A DNA stretch of 64,000 nt from Magnolia sinica. Its lineage: Eukaryota > Streptophyta > Magnoliopsida > Magnoliales > Magnoliaceae. Location of the stretch: the NCBI RefSeq assembly GCF_029962835.1, contig NC_080573.1, forward strand, positions 32,109,001 through 32,173,000. Reading direction: 5' to 3'. Positions 47,611 through 59,359 of this stretch are shown one piece after another. The position numbers and the translations under genes are program-made. Under the pieces are notes generated by a model, which did no database searches, was not told the origin of the DNA, and was given only the letters and a program-made list of their open reading frames with translations. Within the stretch, counting starts at the first letter, position 1; the number at the start of each line of letters is the position of its first letter.

Positions 47611-49099
47611 ATGGGTCCTACTTGTACAGATTAGGCACATTCTGAGACTCTACATATCAATTGGATAAAACCTTACCAATTCCACAATGCTTCTAACTGA
47701 GCAGATCATCATGCAAGATGTCCAACGGGTAACGAAACAGGTCTTGTGAAATATGACAATGAACAGTTCTCAATAGAATAAAATATGATCAACAACAAAT
47801 CATGATTTCATGCCCGCATACTTTTAGAATGGGATATCATTTTCAACCATTGTTAGCATGGAGGGAAGTAGCAGCAGATTTGGGTGTAGGAGTGGGTTAG
47901 TGTCTGTTTCAAAATGTTAGCAAGTATAAACAGTTTGGGAGCAGGAAATGAAGTTGGAATCTGAAGCATGATTTGCAACAGGAGCGACATGTGGGTAGAA
48001 GGTTCGTGTGAATAACGGTACCACTGAACAGGAACATTGCATTCTAGTATATGATGTATGATTCATCATTCCAAGGAGGATTAACAGGATCTTCATCAGA
48101 AACTTGAGAGTTTTCTAACATGCAGGATTCTCTATGGATCAAAAACATTCATCAGATGGGCCTAATAATGGATGGGGGATGCCACGAAAACCTCCCAAAT
48201 TGGCAATATGGTGGGGTCTTCAAATACATGGTTAATTGAAAACATAAAGTCAATATTTAATGGAAAAAGGGCAAATGTCGAAGGGGAAACCTGGAAGATT
48301 TCCATGCTTTTCCGTATCCACAGCAAGGCCCATCTGAACAATGGCTTGGATCACCAAACCAAGGACTCAACATGTTTGGAACCATGCGCTTCTGCAAATT
48401 AAACCTTTGCCAGTGAGCAGGATCTGTTAATTCCTCTCCAAAAGGATAGCTCTGCATGGTTTCGCTATGTTATCATTAGCTGTACAGAAGTTTAGTAGGA
48501 GGCTTGCTCAGCGCACATGCGATGTGAGAAAATGGCGCTAATACGCACTTTGGTTGAGCATGCCGGTGTTCTAAGTTACCAAAACTGGACTACACACATT
48601 AGGAAACTCCAGCTTTTGGTGCCAGTCAACGATTTGCTGTTGTTGAATCGGCAATTTTACCTAATTTTACTTCAATAGGTAAAATTACAAACGGAATGGG
48701 ATTATTCCATAATTCCTCTTTTGCCACTGGATTTTTCCATGAACAGTATCTTCTTTTGGAGACGAGCAAAAGAAAATGTGATAATGGAAAATGGCAAGTG
48801 GAATGTTGATTTCAGTTGTCTTATGTGTCGGCAAGGGAGAATAAATTTGCAATAAAATCTGCTTGAAGGTGGATTATCTCATACGTTAATTGCACCAGCA
48901 TGCAAATTGAAATCAAAGCAACTTCAGCAGAGCTTCAAGTCAGACACTTTATATGAGAACCACTGATCAAATTCCATTTGAGTTTAAAGGAGTCATGAAA
49001 CCTGCCAAAGGCTGAATGAACATAGGGCTGCTGCTTAGAAGCAGGGCTTTGTCCAATTGAGAGGAAAAATAAATTAGGGCTTATAAGTTTCCTATGTTC
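47611..49099. other. Intron sequence without recognised gene
   Basis: This lies between the LINE 1 tail and the Tourist MITE inside the 8.4-kb SNU13 intron. Open frames are below 80 codons and carry no motif. Confidence 0.5.
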
Positions 49100-49102
49100 T
49101 TA

Positions 49103-49272
49103 GGCCCTCTTTGGTCGATGCCTAAAATGAGTTCATCTCATTTTAGTCAACAGTAATTACCCATTTAAGTTAACAGCAATTTCCTTGGAATATAATTGCT
49201 GTTAACTAAAATGAGTAATTACTGTTAATTAAATTGAGATGAACTCATTTTTTGGCATCTACCAAGAGGGCC
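49103..49272. mobile_element. Tourist-like (PIF/Harbinger) MITE, 170 bp, TSD TTA
   Basis: Terminal inverted repeats begin GGCCCTCTTTGGT and end ACCAAGAGGGCC, and the complementarity continues inward through gatgcc...aaaatgagttcatctca and agtaattac...ttaacagcaatt, so nearly the whole element can fold. It is flanked by TTA at 49100-49102 and 49273-49275, the 3-bp target duplication typical of PIF/Harbinger. It lies in a SNU13 intron and has no coding capacity. Confidence 0.93.
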
Positions 49273-49275
49273 TTA

Positions 49276-50439
49276 ATCAGAGGATGACGAAACTTTCTTG
49301 ATTCTAAAGCATCTCCCTGAAAAAACCTGTTTTTAAGAAAGAACAAAGACACCATCAAGCCTTGGCAAGTCGAATCTAATTGACCAAGTCAACTAGACAA
49401 GCCTTAAATAGCTTAGACTGATTCTTGTTCAGAACTGACTTTGGGGGGAACTCGGCTCAAAATACCTCGGCGAGTTTTAGAACGCGCACATGCGCACGCA
49501 CACACGCGAAATGTTTCCTTAAATTACAAAACACCATATTAACTTCTTATGACAAAAGTATCTGTCATATTTTGATAAAAGTGTGGCTCAGTGATCATAT
49601 TGACATAAATGTGGTTTTTTTGGCTAATAACAGTCAAAAGTCATTTCGTGAATCACTCAGTTGTCATGGTTCCGTACTAAACAGATAATTGCAATTATGC
49701 TAGCCCCATACTCACCTATACATGCAGCACACAAGCGAACCCGGGAAGTGCATGGGACATGTCCGTGAGACATAGCCCCCAACTGTGAAGATGATCATCT
49801 GCAGAAATCAGGGTGGTCTAGTCATCAGACGGGCCAGCCTATAGAAAAGTTACGGATGGTTTAGAAGAACTTGTGAGAGGTTCACATTTGAACATACAAA
49901 TGTGACCCACCTAATGAGTAAACCATCATTTTTGTGTAAGGTCCTCTTCAGGGTGGGACCCACCTTATGAACCACTCAGATGATCCAGGCACTTGCCAGG
50001 TGCAGATTTGCTGCATGTATAAGTATGTGGGAAGAGAAGTGCCTATGGGGCTATACCGCTTCATAGTTCAATTTGACTTGGTTGTTTCCACTTTATAAGA
50101 CTGGTAATTTGCAATTCAATTTAATGGTGCATCCAGTGCACCCTAAATAACCAAAATTCCATGAATGACCCAAACAACACACTTTCTATTTGTTTCTATA
50201 AAAATAAAAATAAAATAAAAATAAAAGTAAATAATTATTCTCCAAATAGATATTACCTACCATCACTTAGTAACTTCAATTGGCTTAAAATGCAATACCT
50301 ATCATCAATCTCTAATTTCTCTCCACGGCCATTTTACCTTACTAAAGACTGGAATAAATGCCAATATAAAAAGAAATAAACACAAATCAAATTACCATAG
50401 CATCACAAAGATCACTATCATTCGAAAAATTAAGGTTAC
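49276..50439. other. Intron sequence without recognised gene
   Basis: This is the part of the 8.4-kb intron next to the donor of the 50440-50543 exon. It contains a cacgcacacacgcg stretch (49490-49510) and dispersed gggtgggacccacc repeat (49945-49975). No coding motif is seen. Confidence 0.5.
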
Positions 50440-50543
50440 CTTATCTTCAGCGAGCAATGGTAGATGAAGAAGGATTTCAAGAGGCTCCGTGTCCGCCGCC
50501 ATCACAACAAACTCCGATATACCCCGATTCAATGTCTTGGTCG
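50440..50543 (-). CDS. SNU13: SNU13/NHP2L1 coding exon with the L7Ae signature
   Basis: The exon has 104 bases and is bounded by acceptor GCCTTTCCAG (AG at 50544-50545) and donor GTAACC (GT at 50438-50439). The first two bases complete the split alanine codon G|CG begun in the upstream exon. It then reads [20 protein letters not shown] and [14 protein letters not shown] without disruption. [24 protein letters not shown] is the diagnostic core of the 15.5K/SNU13 branch of L7Ae proteins (written here for family identity; the window agrees). The donor follows a complete lysine codon, matching the phase-0 start of the next exon. Confidence 0.97.
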
Positions 50544-51779
50544 CTGGAAAGGCATAAAGAAAAATGAAAAAACGGAAAGGAGGCATCCTACATGACCACA
50601 GGACACCAATTTTTTTCTTTTCTAGTGTCTTGCACTCGAACTTTTTGGTGGCAAATGACCCATGATATGGACCATGCATTGGCAGGTCCCATCGTGGTTC
50701 ACAAACAACGTCTGTAAATCACACATGCTGCCATGCATTGGACGTTTTACTCATTTATTGGTGAACCTTTCTTGTTCAATCTCAACCAATGCCCATACCC
50801 ATAGCCATCAGGCTGGGCAGAATCAACAAGAAAAAAGACCCTTTTGAGCCTTGCGATAGTCCAACCTTGTATAATTACTTGGAGGTGTAGGATAAGCTAG
50901 AGCCATCCGGGCGACACAAGTGACCCAGCAGGTGTAGGATAAGCTAGAGCCTTGCGATAGTTCAACATTGTTTTGCTAATTCCATGAATTGGAGCCCCAG
51001 CAGGTGGAAGACATTGTCAAGTGAGGAGTTTGGCTGGGGCAGTAGTATGTTAGTACCACATTGCTCAATGAGAACAATTATCCCATGTGGAACAAGGATT
51101 CATTTGATTCGGATATAACTGTGGAGGTGGGCTCATCTGGTGTTACACACTCCAAAATCAATTTCTGTATGGGTAGCGGGCAATAGTTGTACTAAGGTAC
51201 AATGTAGGGATTGATTGTGTTGGCATATTAGTTATGTTACTATGTGCTTTGTATGTGGGTGATTCATGTTCAGCAATCTGCCTGGAAACTGCCACATCGA
51301 TGACCGAATTTGCTTGCCCTCCCTTTAGGGAGTGCAGGTAATGCCATAATAGTTGGGATGGGGGTCAATACTGGATGGGACAGTGTTGGCATGTAGGAGA
51401 AGGTTCCAAGTGCCTGAGTGAAAGAAGAAGGTTGATGTTTGGTTGGGCAGCGATCATAAAATTCTTGAAAATCTACCATTTGAAAGCCAACTTCAGATTG
51501 TCGGAAGAAAGACCAAATTGATTATGATTTGTAGGTTATGAATCAGATGATGGACCATGATTATGAGATAATTGGTTTGTATTGTTTGTTCCGGTGTATG
51601 TGATTTGCTTTAGGAACATGGGTGTTTTCTGTAGACATTTTTATGATTTCGTAAATGCTATCACTAGGCTTGGTCAGCTCTCTCATGGGATAGGCCCTTA
51701 GACTACTGCTCAGACCTTCAGATATTGAGACACATATCCAGCCTTGACCTACAAGATGGTCGAGATAAGATCGCAGTAC
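50544..51779. other. Intron sequence without recognised gene
   Basis: Start of the 12.8-kb SNU13 intron on its 3' side. Short direct repeats such as gtgtaggataagctagagcc occur twice (50886-50905 and 50932-50951). Nothing protein-like is seen. Confidence 0.5.
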
Positions 51780-52035
51780 GATCAATCTGCTCCAAACCCT
51801 GCTAAGTCATTTCAGCCCATGTAATTAGTTGAGCATGATCATGAGATATCCAATAGTGGCCAATGGTGATGATTGAGTGATGATAACATATTAGAAGATC
51901 ATATACTGCCCCACACTCCAAAACCTGCTAAGTCACGTCAGCCTATGTGATTAGCCAAGCATGATCATGGGATGGTCAATGCTGATGATTGTGTAATTAT
52001 CACATTTCTGAAGATCATTCACTATCCCCACACTA
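51780..52035. repeat. Local tandem duplication, unit about 127 bp
   Basis: Two diverged copies, about 51780-51905 and 51906-52035, share ccaaaccctgctaagtca / ccaaaacctgctaagtca, agcatgatcatga / agcatgatcatgg and agaagatcat / tgaagatcat in the same order. Confidence 0.7.
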
Positions 52036-53955
52036 CATGACTCGCATCACAATGTATGAGTTCACCAGCCCAAAATGTGACTCTAGCGCAACATTTTTCC
52101 ACCACAACGTTATTTCATTTTCATTGAGGTCTTGAGGTCGAGCCCAACTTACCTATCAAAAAAGGTGTCTCTAGCACTAGCAATGCATTCTCTCAATGAC
52201 CAAAAGCTAAAATAATGTAACTTTAGTGTACGCTATACACTCTCAAGGCCATGCGATAGATTCTACTAGATCAAAAAGCATAGTGGAAAGAGAGTCAAGT
52301 CAAGTGCGTTAATGAAGATCCTTCAATAATTAACACTAAGATCCATTAATGGTGAATGTTGCATGTCTTCAAAGGAGTGTAATAAATATAAACATAGGTG
52401 TAGGCATGATGTAGGACAATTAACCATTTGCTCTAAAAGCTCGAACTGTTAGAGTATGACGAATTAATCCCTTTATCTCATAGCCCAGGCCCCACATCTC
52501 ATGGGTTTTAGGACCTCGGCCGAACCCCCTTTGTGAACTCCAAATCACATGGGCCGCCCACCCCGAATGTGTCCCCGCATCCCACGGGCTACCCCACTCG
52601 AGCCCGATGTGAAATGCGCATTAATCACCCCTGGTAAGGAGTCTCGAACACGAGACCTCCTCCGTGGGCCGCACCCACCCCGAGTGCGCCCCTGCATCCC
52701 ACAAGCGACCCCACTCGTGCCTACTGTGAAAATGCTCCTGCATTAAGGCGCTTTCCAAAGGTTCTTTCTATTTGATCCGAAACAAATTAATCTAGCCATG
52801 AGCAGCTTCAAGAGAGCTCCAAGTGGCCATAAGAGGACCCAACAACGTGTAAAAAAAATAAGGGGATGACTTATGACACGGGAGGCCAACCAAGATCGGA
52901 TATAGCTGGTTTTCCACAGAATTTATTTCGGTCAAGTGTATGATGTCAATGGCCCATGATAGAGTAATCAATAGGATAGGGTGGCCCCCATTTCATTTTG
53001 ACACCCTAGGGCAACTCTTGAGTTTGAAAAATTACTCAAGATTCAATTGGATTAAAAACAATCAAAACAATCGGGGATTATGAAGATCCATTGATGATGA
53101 ATATAACATGTTTCGGAGAAGTATTATATGTGTAAATATTATATACTTTCCAAAAGGATGATTCAGTGAACTGGTTTGCAAAACTATTCAACCTTGAAAT
53201 ACCAAGAAAAAATATTTATTCAAACTCAAAACTAGAAGGGCTTGGATTTGTTCACCCAGTCATCCACTGAACAACTTGGCCTGGTTAACTCAAACAAGTC
53301 CTGGATTGACCAGCCTAGTTTGCAAGCTAGATGGGAAATTTGAATGGGAAATCGTGTAGAACATTTACATGAAAAAGGAGAAAGGAACCACCTCTAATCG
53401 AACCCATATTTAAACTAGAACTAGAGAACTCAATCACAAAATACAAAATCTGGATATCGGGAGAGCTCTCTCCACAATGGTAAAACTCCGAACCCATTTC
53501 CACTAGTCTCCCTTCTAGGACTGTTAATGGGCCAGGCCGGGCCAAAGCAGATTAAAATTTTGAATAGGCCTGGGCCGAAAAGTTCAAAATCTGGGCTGAA
53601 TCCAACCCTAGGCCTAGCCCATGGCCAACCCTACTCCTTTATCCCATACTATCTTTCCCCAACGTTGAATCCCCGACACAGCGGTTAGTAGCCACATGCT
53701 CTAACCCTATAAGCTACAAGCCTCACCTCATCTCTACTGGATATGTTCCCAGAGTACCCCCAAAACCTTTCCTCCATCAGCAAATACTGATGGAGTAGCA
53801 AATGAAAATCCAAGTGCAGGGGAGGCCCCATTAGTATGGATCAAGTTATTGAAGATTTCGAACAAATCCCGAAATTTGAAACTCATAAAATCAGACATTA
53901 AAAAACGTAAAAAGAAAGACAATCCAAGAGCAATAAAGAAGCAAAACTAGATTAA
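52036..53955. other. Intron sequence, repeats only
   Basis: Apart from the SINE-like block at 52490-52745 this part of the intron shows only short frames and dispersed phrases (for example gggccaggccgggcc at 53531-53545). I see no gene. Confidence 0.5.
52490..52745 (-). mobile_element. SINE-like dimeric repeat
   Basis: Two halves are visible: 52547-52625 and 52664-52745 both read gggccgc-ccaccccga-gtg-cccc-gcatcccac...ccccactcg...atg...cattaa. Between them, on the minus strand, ggtctcgtgttcgagactcc resembles a pol III B box (GGTTCGANTCC). The block right of it on the minus strand (ctgggctatgagataaaggg) continues the repeat. A tRNA-derived SINE dimer is the simplest reading, but I found no A box or flanking duplication. 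Confidence 0.45.
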
Positions 53956-54150
53956 GGAATTTTACAAAAAAAAAAAAAACTACCCACTTAATATAGAATT
54001 TACATTCGGATACCTTTTCAAAAAGCTTTTGAATAGGCTACCCAATTAATTTAAGTAATTATCATTGGAGTACCTTCCATTGGATTTCTTGATGGAAGTT
54101 GGGGTCTACTGAGCCAGTAAAGGGGTCAACATCTTGGGTGTGCCCCATTG
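53956..54150. repeat. Dispersed repeat X (A13 and ...aattatcattggagtacc)
   Basis: After an A run (53966-53979) follow cggataccttttcaaaaagctttt and aattatcattggagtacc. The inverse of the last segment recurs at 59324-59345, on the 3' side of LINE 3, and ttgaaaaaggtactccaatg recurs at about 62408-62427 on its 5' side. The repeat is of unknown class. Confidence 0.5.
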
Positions 54151-55548
54151 TGATGTTTATGTAAAATTGTTGAAGGTCAAATATTGCATATCAGACCCCA
54201 ATTATTGCCAGGATTTACAAACATAGTATTGTTTAACGGCCTGATTTAATCATGTTTGTGATGCAGGGCGTATTCACGAGCTTGGACTGGAAAAGGGTAC
54301 TAAAAGCATGGATTTAATGGTCTGAAAGCACCAGAGCATAGGACGGACCCTAGGAGACCAAGATCGACAGATTTGCACGCCAGGGATCCAAGAAAATCGA
54401 GGAATTGAAGCTCAAGTGACCTGAAAAGTGTCCAGAATGCAAGATCATAGGGTTCCCACCATCTGATCAGTTCAAAACTCCATACGTGGCCTGAAGACCA
54501 TAAATGAACCGTACACGTAAAATTTCAGCTCCTGGATCACTGTGGAAGTGGCCCAACGGTCAGATCAGCCCATAAACAGTTGATTCTGGGCCCACTTGAG
54601 ATCTGGATATGCTCCAAGTTTTTCTCAACCCATTATATGAGGTGAAAAAGCTGATGGACGGAACGGATTTCTCATTAACATCTCTGTGGGGCCCCGCCGG
54701 TGATGAATGTGCATAACAATCATGTGCACCAGCCGTGCACCCGTGCACTCAAAGTCGGTCAGCAGGCGCTGACCGACTCAAACTCAAAATTTTTAAATTA
54801 CGCAACAGCGTAACGCTGCCCGACCGTCGGTTCTGCTTGTGGGCCCCACACATCATGCATAGCATCAATCGGGACCGTCCATTGTGTGCGTAGGTGGGGT
54901 ATTTACCTCACCAAGGCGGCCTTTTGAGACCATGTAAAATATTGCAGAATCCTAACCGTTGAAGGCATGATGGACGGCGGAGTAGAAGGTACTGTGGGCC
55001 ACATAGAATTTGGTCCAAAAATAGTGATTCCCACCTGGTTTTTCGAGTAGAACGCAGTGGACGGCTTGGATTTTCCAAAAAGACAGTGAAGTGGGGCCCA
55101 CCATCGTCACAGCGTCAATGACGCTACTCTGTTTCGCAACCGGAAGCCGTCCGGTTTTTGCGGCGGATTGTGCACTCGTGGGAGCGATCGGACGGACGAT
55201 CTGAACCGTTCATCATGTAGGACTGCCCGAAAACCCCCAGAGGACGCTGTCCTTCTGGAAAGAAAGCAAAGAAGAAGAGTGGAGACACCGAACTCCTGAC
55301 TGCGTAAGGTCTCTCGCAGCAGAGTAAGTGCTTGGAGTCTCCAGCTTCCGCAACCTACTTCTAGCAGGACTCAACAGCAGTTCCGCAGAGAGCATTAAAG
55401 GAGGTCGTCTTTGGTTGGGAAGAGGGTTCAAGGAAGAGAAACGGAGAGGGAAAGGGAGCAGAAGTTTGTTGCTGGCACGTTGGCTGCTGGACGTCGGCAG
55501 GGGAGTGCTGGAGCAGAGGCCGTGGTCTTTTTAGCAAGAGGGTTGAAC

Positions 55549-55585
<37 letters not shown>

Positions 55586-56365
55586 AGTTTGTTTCTTCTT
55601 TTTTCTACTTAAATTTCTGGCTATGTTTCCTTTCTTCCTTTTCTTTTGTTTATTTGTTTATTTTAGCCTATTCATGTGTGGCTAAACGCCTTAGCTAGGG
55701 ATAAGGGGTGAAGCTTGTGGCGTGATGGGGTTGATCCTATGGCCTGGATGCATGTGACGAACTGACGTTGATTCTAGTGTGATTGAATGGAATGTTTTCA
55801 AGTTTTTTTTTTATGATTTATTGTGACTTAAATTACAATATATTTGCGATGGCTTTGAGCATGTCCATTCCCTTATTGTGACTATGCGGTTAGGAAACTC
55901 TGTTGTCCACCATTGCCCCTTGGACATGGTTGGATGATGGAACTCTTCCTGACATTCATACATCACTCGGATTGGCTGTGAATTGGTTTGATTTTGTTGT
56001 TTGCTTTGTCTCATGGGCATGGTCTTGTGATGGAATCCATTCTAATTCATATACCTTTCATCTCTTGAAAACCAGATCAAGTAAGTTCAATTTAAATTCC
56101 ATAATTCTTGATGCAGGCATAAGATCTCCCTGATCTCTACAAGTGGATCCTCTGAATCCCTAGTTTCCTTCCTCTGAATTCCTTAAAGTTTTAGATAATT
56201 ATTCCACAATTACTTCTTAAATTCTATTTGGTTTAGATCGCATCCTAGACTAGTTCTATTTCTACCTAGTTTCAGGAAACGTACAGGTATCAGTCCCTGT
56301 GGATTCGACCTCGGTCTTACCGAGTTTATTACTACATCACAACCCTATACTTGGGGAGTGAACAA
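54151..56365 (+). mobile_element. Athila-type Ty3/gypsy LTR, probably solo
   Basis: The right end carries ggtatcagtccctgtggattcgacctcggtcttaccgag...tacttgggg (written in parts: cagtccctgtggattcg, acctcggtcttaccgag), a sequence I recognise as the 3' part of Athila-like LTRs. An agccta...ctaaacgccttagctaggga block at about 55665-55705 is also usual for this LTR. No TGGCGCCGTTGCC primer site follows, and the minus-strand LINE 2 tail begins 30 bases on, so only an LTR seems to be present. The left edge is approximate. A (GA)15 tract lies at 55551-55581. The LTR is in the 12.8-kb SNU13 intron, antisense to the gene. Confidence 0.6.
55551..55581. repeat. (GA)n microsatellite
   Basis: Uninterrupted GA run of about 15 units within the Athila-like LTR. 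Confidence 0.95.
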
Positions 56366-56397
56366 AAATCCAACTCAACAACTAGGTGCGTCACACC

Positions 56398-58320
56398 TTT
56401 TTTTTTGTTTTTTTGAGAGGTAACAATAATTTATTGAAAAGCCGCAAAAGCGAACAAAGAATATAGGGCCAAAAGAAAGAAATCAAGAAAGAGGGCAACC
56501 AACAACGGCCTTAACAAAAATTGTTGGGCACTAACATCTTAATTTTAAATCTCCCTTACACCCATTTTCGTTTCTAAAACAATGCCCATTCCGCACTCCC
56601 CAAATCTCCTAACACACGGCCGTAAGAAGGAAGCACCATCTAGCTTTCCTGGATTTCCCAACTCCCCTACCGTGCCACGCCCACATCAACTCTGACATAG
56701 ACTTATGCATAACCCAAGCGATATTCATCTCATTGAAAAGTTGATTCCAAATAGCGCGAGCAAAAAGACAATGGATGAAGAGGTGGTCTATAGACTCCCC
56801 ATTCTCCATACACATGAGACAAATGTTTGGGATGATCAAAGATCTTCTCAACAGGTTGGCTAACATGAGGACTCTACCCCTACCAAGGAGCCAAATGAAA
56901 ACCACCACCCTAGGAGGAGCTTCGTAGAATCAGAAATGAAAAGGATGAGGCGGGCCCATTTGAGAGGGAGGCTCCGAAATCGAAATAAAGAGAGATTTCA
57001 ACGTAAACTTCCACGATCGATGGCGTAACCATAACAATGTGTCTTCATCAGAGGTCACCGGCCTAACACTGCTGAGAAGGATCAAGAGATCGGAGAACTC
57101 CTCTAACTCACCATCCAATAAGTTCCTTCAAAGCCGAGGAGCCTACACCACTACATCCTCCATTATAGAATAGCACTCTGCCACCATGACTGATCTGATA
57201 GGAGCAAGAAGAGTGATCTTGGGGAACAAAGCTTGAAGCAGTTGCTCACTAAACCAAGGATCCATCTAGAATCGGATCCAATTACCTCTACCAAGCTGAG
57301 CCTGAAGGAGATCCCCTATCTGACCAAGTGCTCGGTGTTAGCAATAGCTTTCCACATAGTCGATGCCCTATAAAGCAAATGATATCTCACGAACCACTAG
57401 CCCTCTTGCATTCCATACTTCCTACAATCACCTGTCTCCATGGCCTTCATTCCTCAACCCAAAACATCAAATCCATTTTCCAAGAAGGGCCACATTCATA
57501 TCCCCCGACGATTTGATACCAACAACACCCTGATTGGCCGGCTTACAGACTTCCTCCCATCTTAGAAGATGAAATTTCTTTTTTTTTTCACATCAACTTT
57601 CCATAGAAAATTTCTTCTAAGCTTGTCCAACTTGTCGAGCACTGACTTGGAACACTTAAACAAGGACAATAACTAAATGGGCATATTAGAGAAAGCCGAC
57701 TTAATGAGGGTCAGACGTCCTCCCATAGATATGCATCTGTGTTTCCAAATTGCCAACTCCTTTCAATTCTTTCAATAACTCTATCCCAAAGATGTTTAAG
57801 CGGCTCCCCAATGCATAAGGCCAGCCCTAGATAAGTTATAGGGAAAGCACCAGTCTTACAATCAAAGGTGTTAGCGAAACGGAGAAGGTCAGGCCCATCT
57901 ACATTCACCCCAAGCATTTCCAATTTAGTCACATTAATTTTCAGTCGCGAAACTGATTCAAAATACACCAAAATTTTCCAAAGAATGTCCACCGACTCCT
58001 TTTTAGCTTCGCAAAACAACAAAGTATCATCCGCATACAAAAGATGAGAAATATGTCTGTCAACCCCTGGGATATCGAATCTTGAAAACAAGCCATTTGC
58101 CGCACCCTTATCGAGCATCCTACTGAGAACCTCCATAACTACCACAAAAAGGTAGGGTGAGAGAGGGTCTCCTTGCCTCAACCCACTAGACGCCCTGAAG
58201 AACCCTTTCAGTTCTCCGTTGACTACAATGAAGAAAGAAGCATACGCTACGCAATCTTTCATCCCTCTCCATTTCATGCCAAAACCTAGCCTCAACCCCC
58301 TAGACACCCTAAAGAACCCT
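56398..58320 (-). mobile_element. L1-type LINE 2 (minus strand), 5'-truncated
   Basis: On the minus strand from 58307 the RT reads LGFGMKWRG, ELKGFFRASSGLRQGDPLSP, then LLYADDTLLF near 58045-58015 with both catalytic Asp retained, then YLGLALCIGEPLKHLWDRVI. After 57711 the frame decays. Near 56830-56760 the zf-RVT pattern CLMC...HLFIHCLFARAIW is readable, and the element ends in an A-rich tail (T run on the plus strand, 56398-56416). Endonuclease and RT fingers are absent. It is in the sense direction of SNU13, inside its largest intron. The 5' junction contains a small duplication (see findings). Confidence 0.9.
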
Positions 58321-58489
58321 TTTGGTCCGCTCTTTAGTGAGAGTGTTGTATCGGGCTGTCTAGTGAATTTATGAACATGGTTATATGTTTCTAATGTTTA
58401 CACATCGCAATCAAGCATTAGAACTAGAATTTTTTAATTTTTTTTAAGCATAAATACCACTTTTTCCAATTTTTTGAAAAAATGGCCCT
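58321..58489. other. Short intron spacer
   Basis: Sequence between the LINE 2 5' end and the tandem duplication. Nothing recognised. Confidence 0.4.
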
Positions 58490-59145
58490 CAGAACTTCTA
58501 TTCGCTCAAATCATTTCAATCTACAGTTTTAATCATAAAAACTATAGTCATAATCATCAAAATCCGTTGTACAATTGTCTAGGAGAGTTTTTCAAATGAG
58601 AAAAGTGAAAAATATATTTAAATTTAAAAAACAAACAAAAAAAAAAAAAAAAGTGGCCCTTTTTCAACCATTGCGGAAGTAACGGTCGTTATGCCCCGTA
58701 ACAGCCTTTACAGTCCCAACCATCCCGTTTCACCTCTATATCGTGTAATAGTCACAGCCGTTACCTATACGTATTGGCCTTTACAGCCGTATCATAACAA
58801 ATACGAAACACCTTGCCTTCGAGCTTCTATTTGCTCAAATCACTTGAATTTATGATTTTAAACATAAAAATTATAGCAAGAGTGGTCAAAATCTATTGTA
58901 GAATGATTTAAAAGAGTTTTCGAAATGAGAAAAGTGAAAAAATGAGGAGAAAATAGATTTAAATAGAAAAAAATTGTCATTTTTCGATCGTTACTAGGGT
59001 AACGGTTGTTATGCCACGTAACAGCCAATACGATCCCAAAAAACTATCTCGTTTCACCCCCGTATCACATAACGGTCACGGCCATTACCTATAAATATAA
59101 GCCTTTACAGCCATATAGTAATGGATACAAAACACTTTGATTGTT
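58490..59145. repeat. Tandem duplication, unit about 330 bp, with GTAACGGTCGTTATG motifs
   Basis: Copies at about 58490-58815 and 58823-59145 share agcttctatttgctcaaatca-like starts, aaaatc(c/t)(g/a)ttgta, aaatgagaaaagtgaaaaa, gtaacggt(c/t)gttatgcc, cgtaacagcc and gccgtta/gccatta ends in the same order. By eye about 75-80% of positions agree. The repeated gtaacgg/ccgttac content creates internal inverted repeats. A dispersed non-coding transposon is likely, class unknown. Confidence 0.75.
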
Positions 59146-59189
59146 TCCAATCATGTTGTCTACCTAAATCTCAAATAGGGCTGATTTTT

Positions 59190-59359
59190 TAGCCCCCGGG
59201 CCTAACATAGGGTGACCCACCTAGATGTCAGCATAGATTTCACCTAAACATAATGGTGGGGCCTACCCAAGCCACCACCCTTTTGTTGGCATGTTGACCT
59301 TATTAATGTTAAGAAATCTAACTAACAGTACTCCAATGATAATTATTTAAATTTTTTAA
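59190..59359 (-). repeat. Dispersed repeat X, second copy (inverse)
   Basis: The reverse complement shares ggtcaacat, ttgggt.ggcccca, tgtttatgt/tgtttaggt and gtactccaatgataatta with 53996-54160. LINE 3 appears to have inserted into this copy, since further repeat X sequence reappears at about 62400-62427. Confidence 0.5.

Noticed and set aside
55328..55698. Possible short gene around the (GA)n tract
   Set aside because: The stretch lies within an Athila-like LTR and the frames run through the microsatellite.
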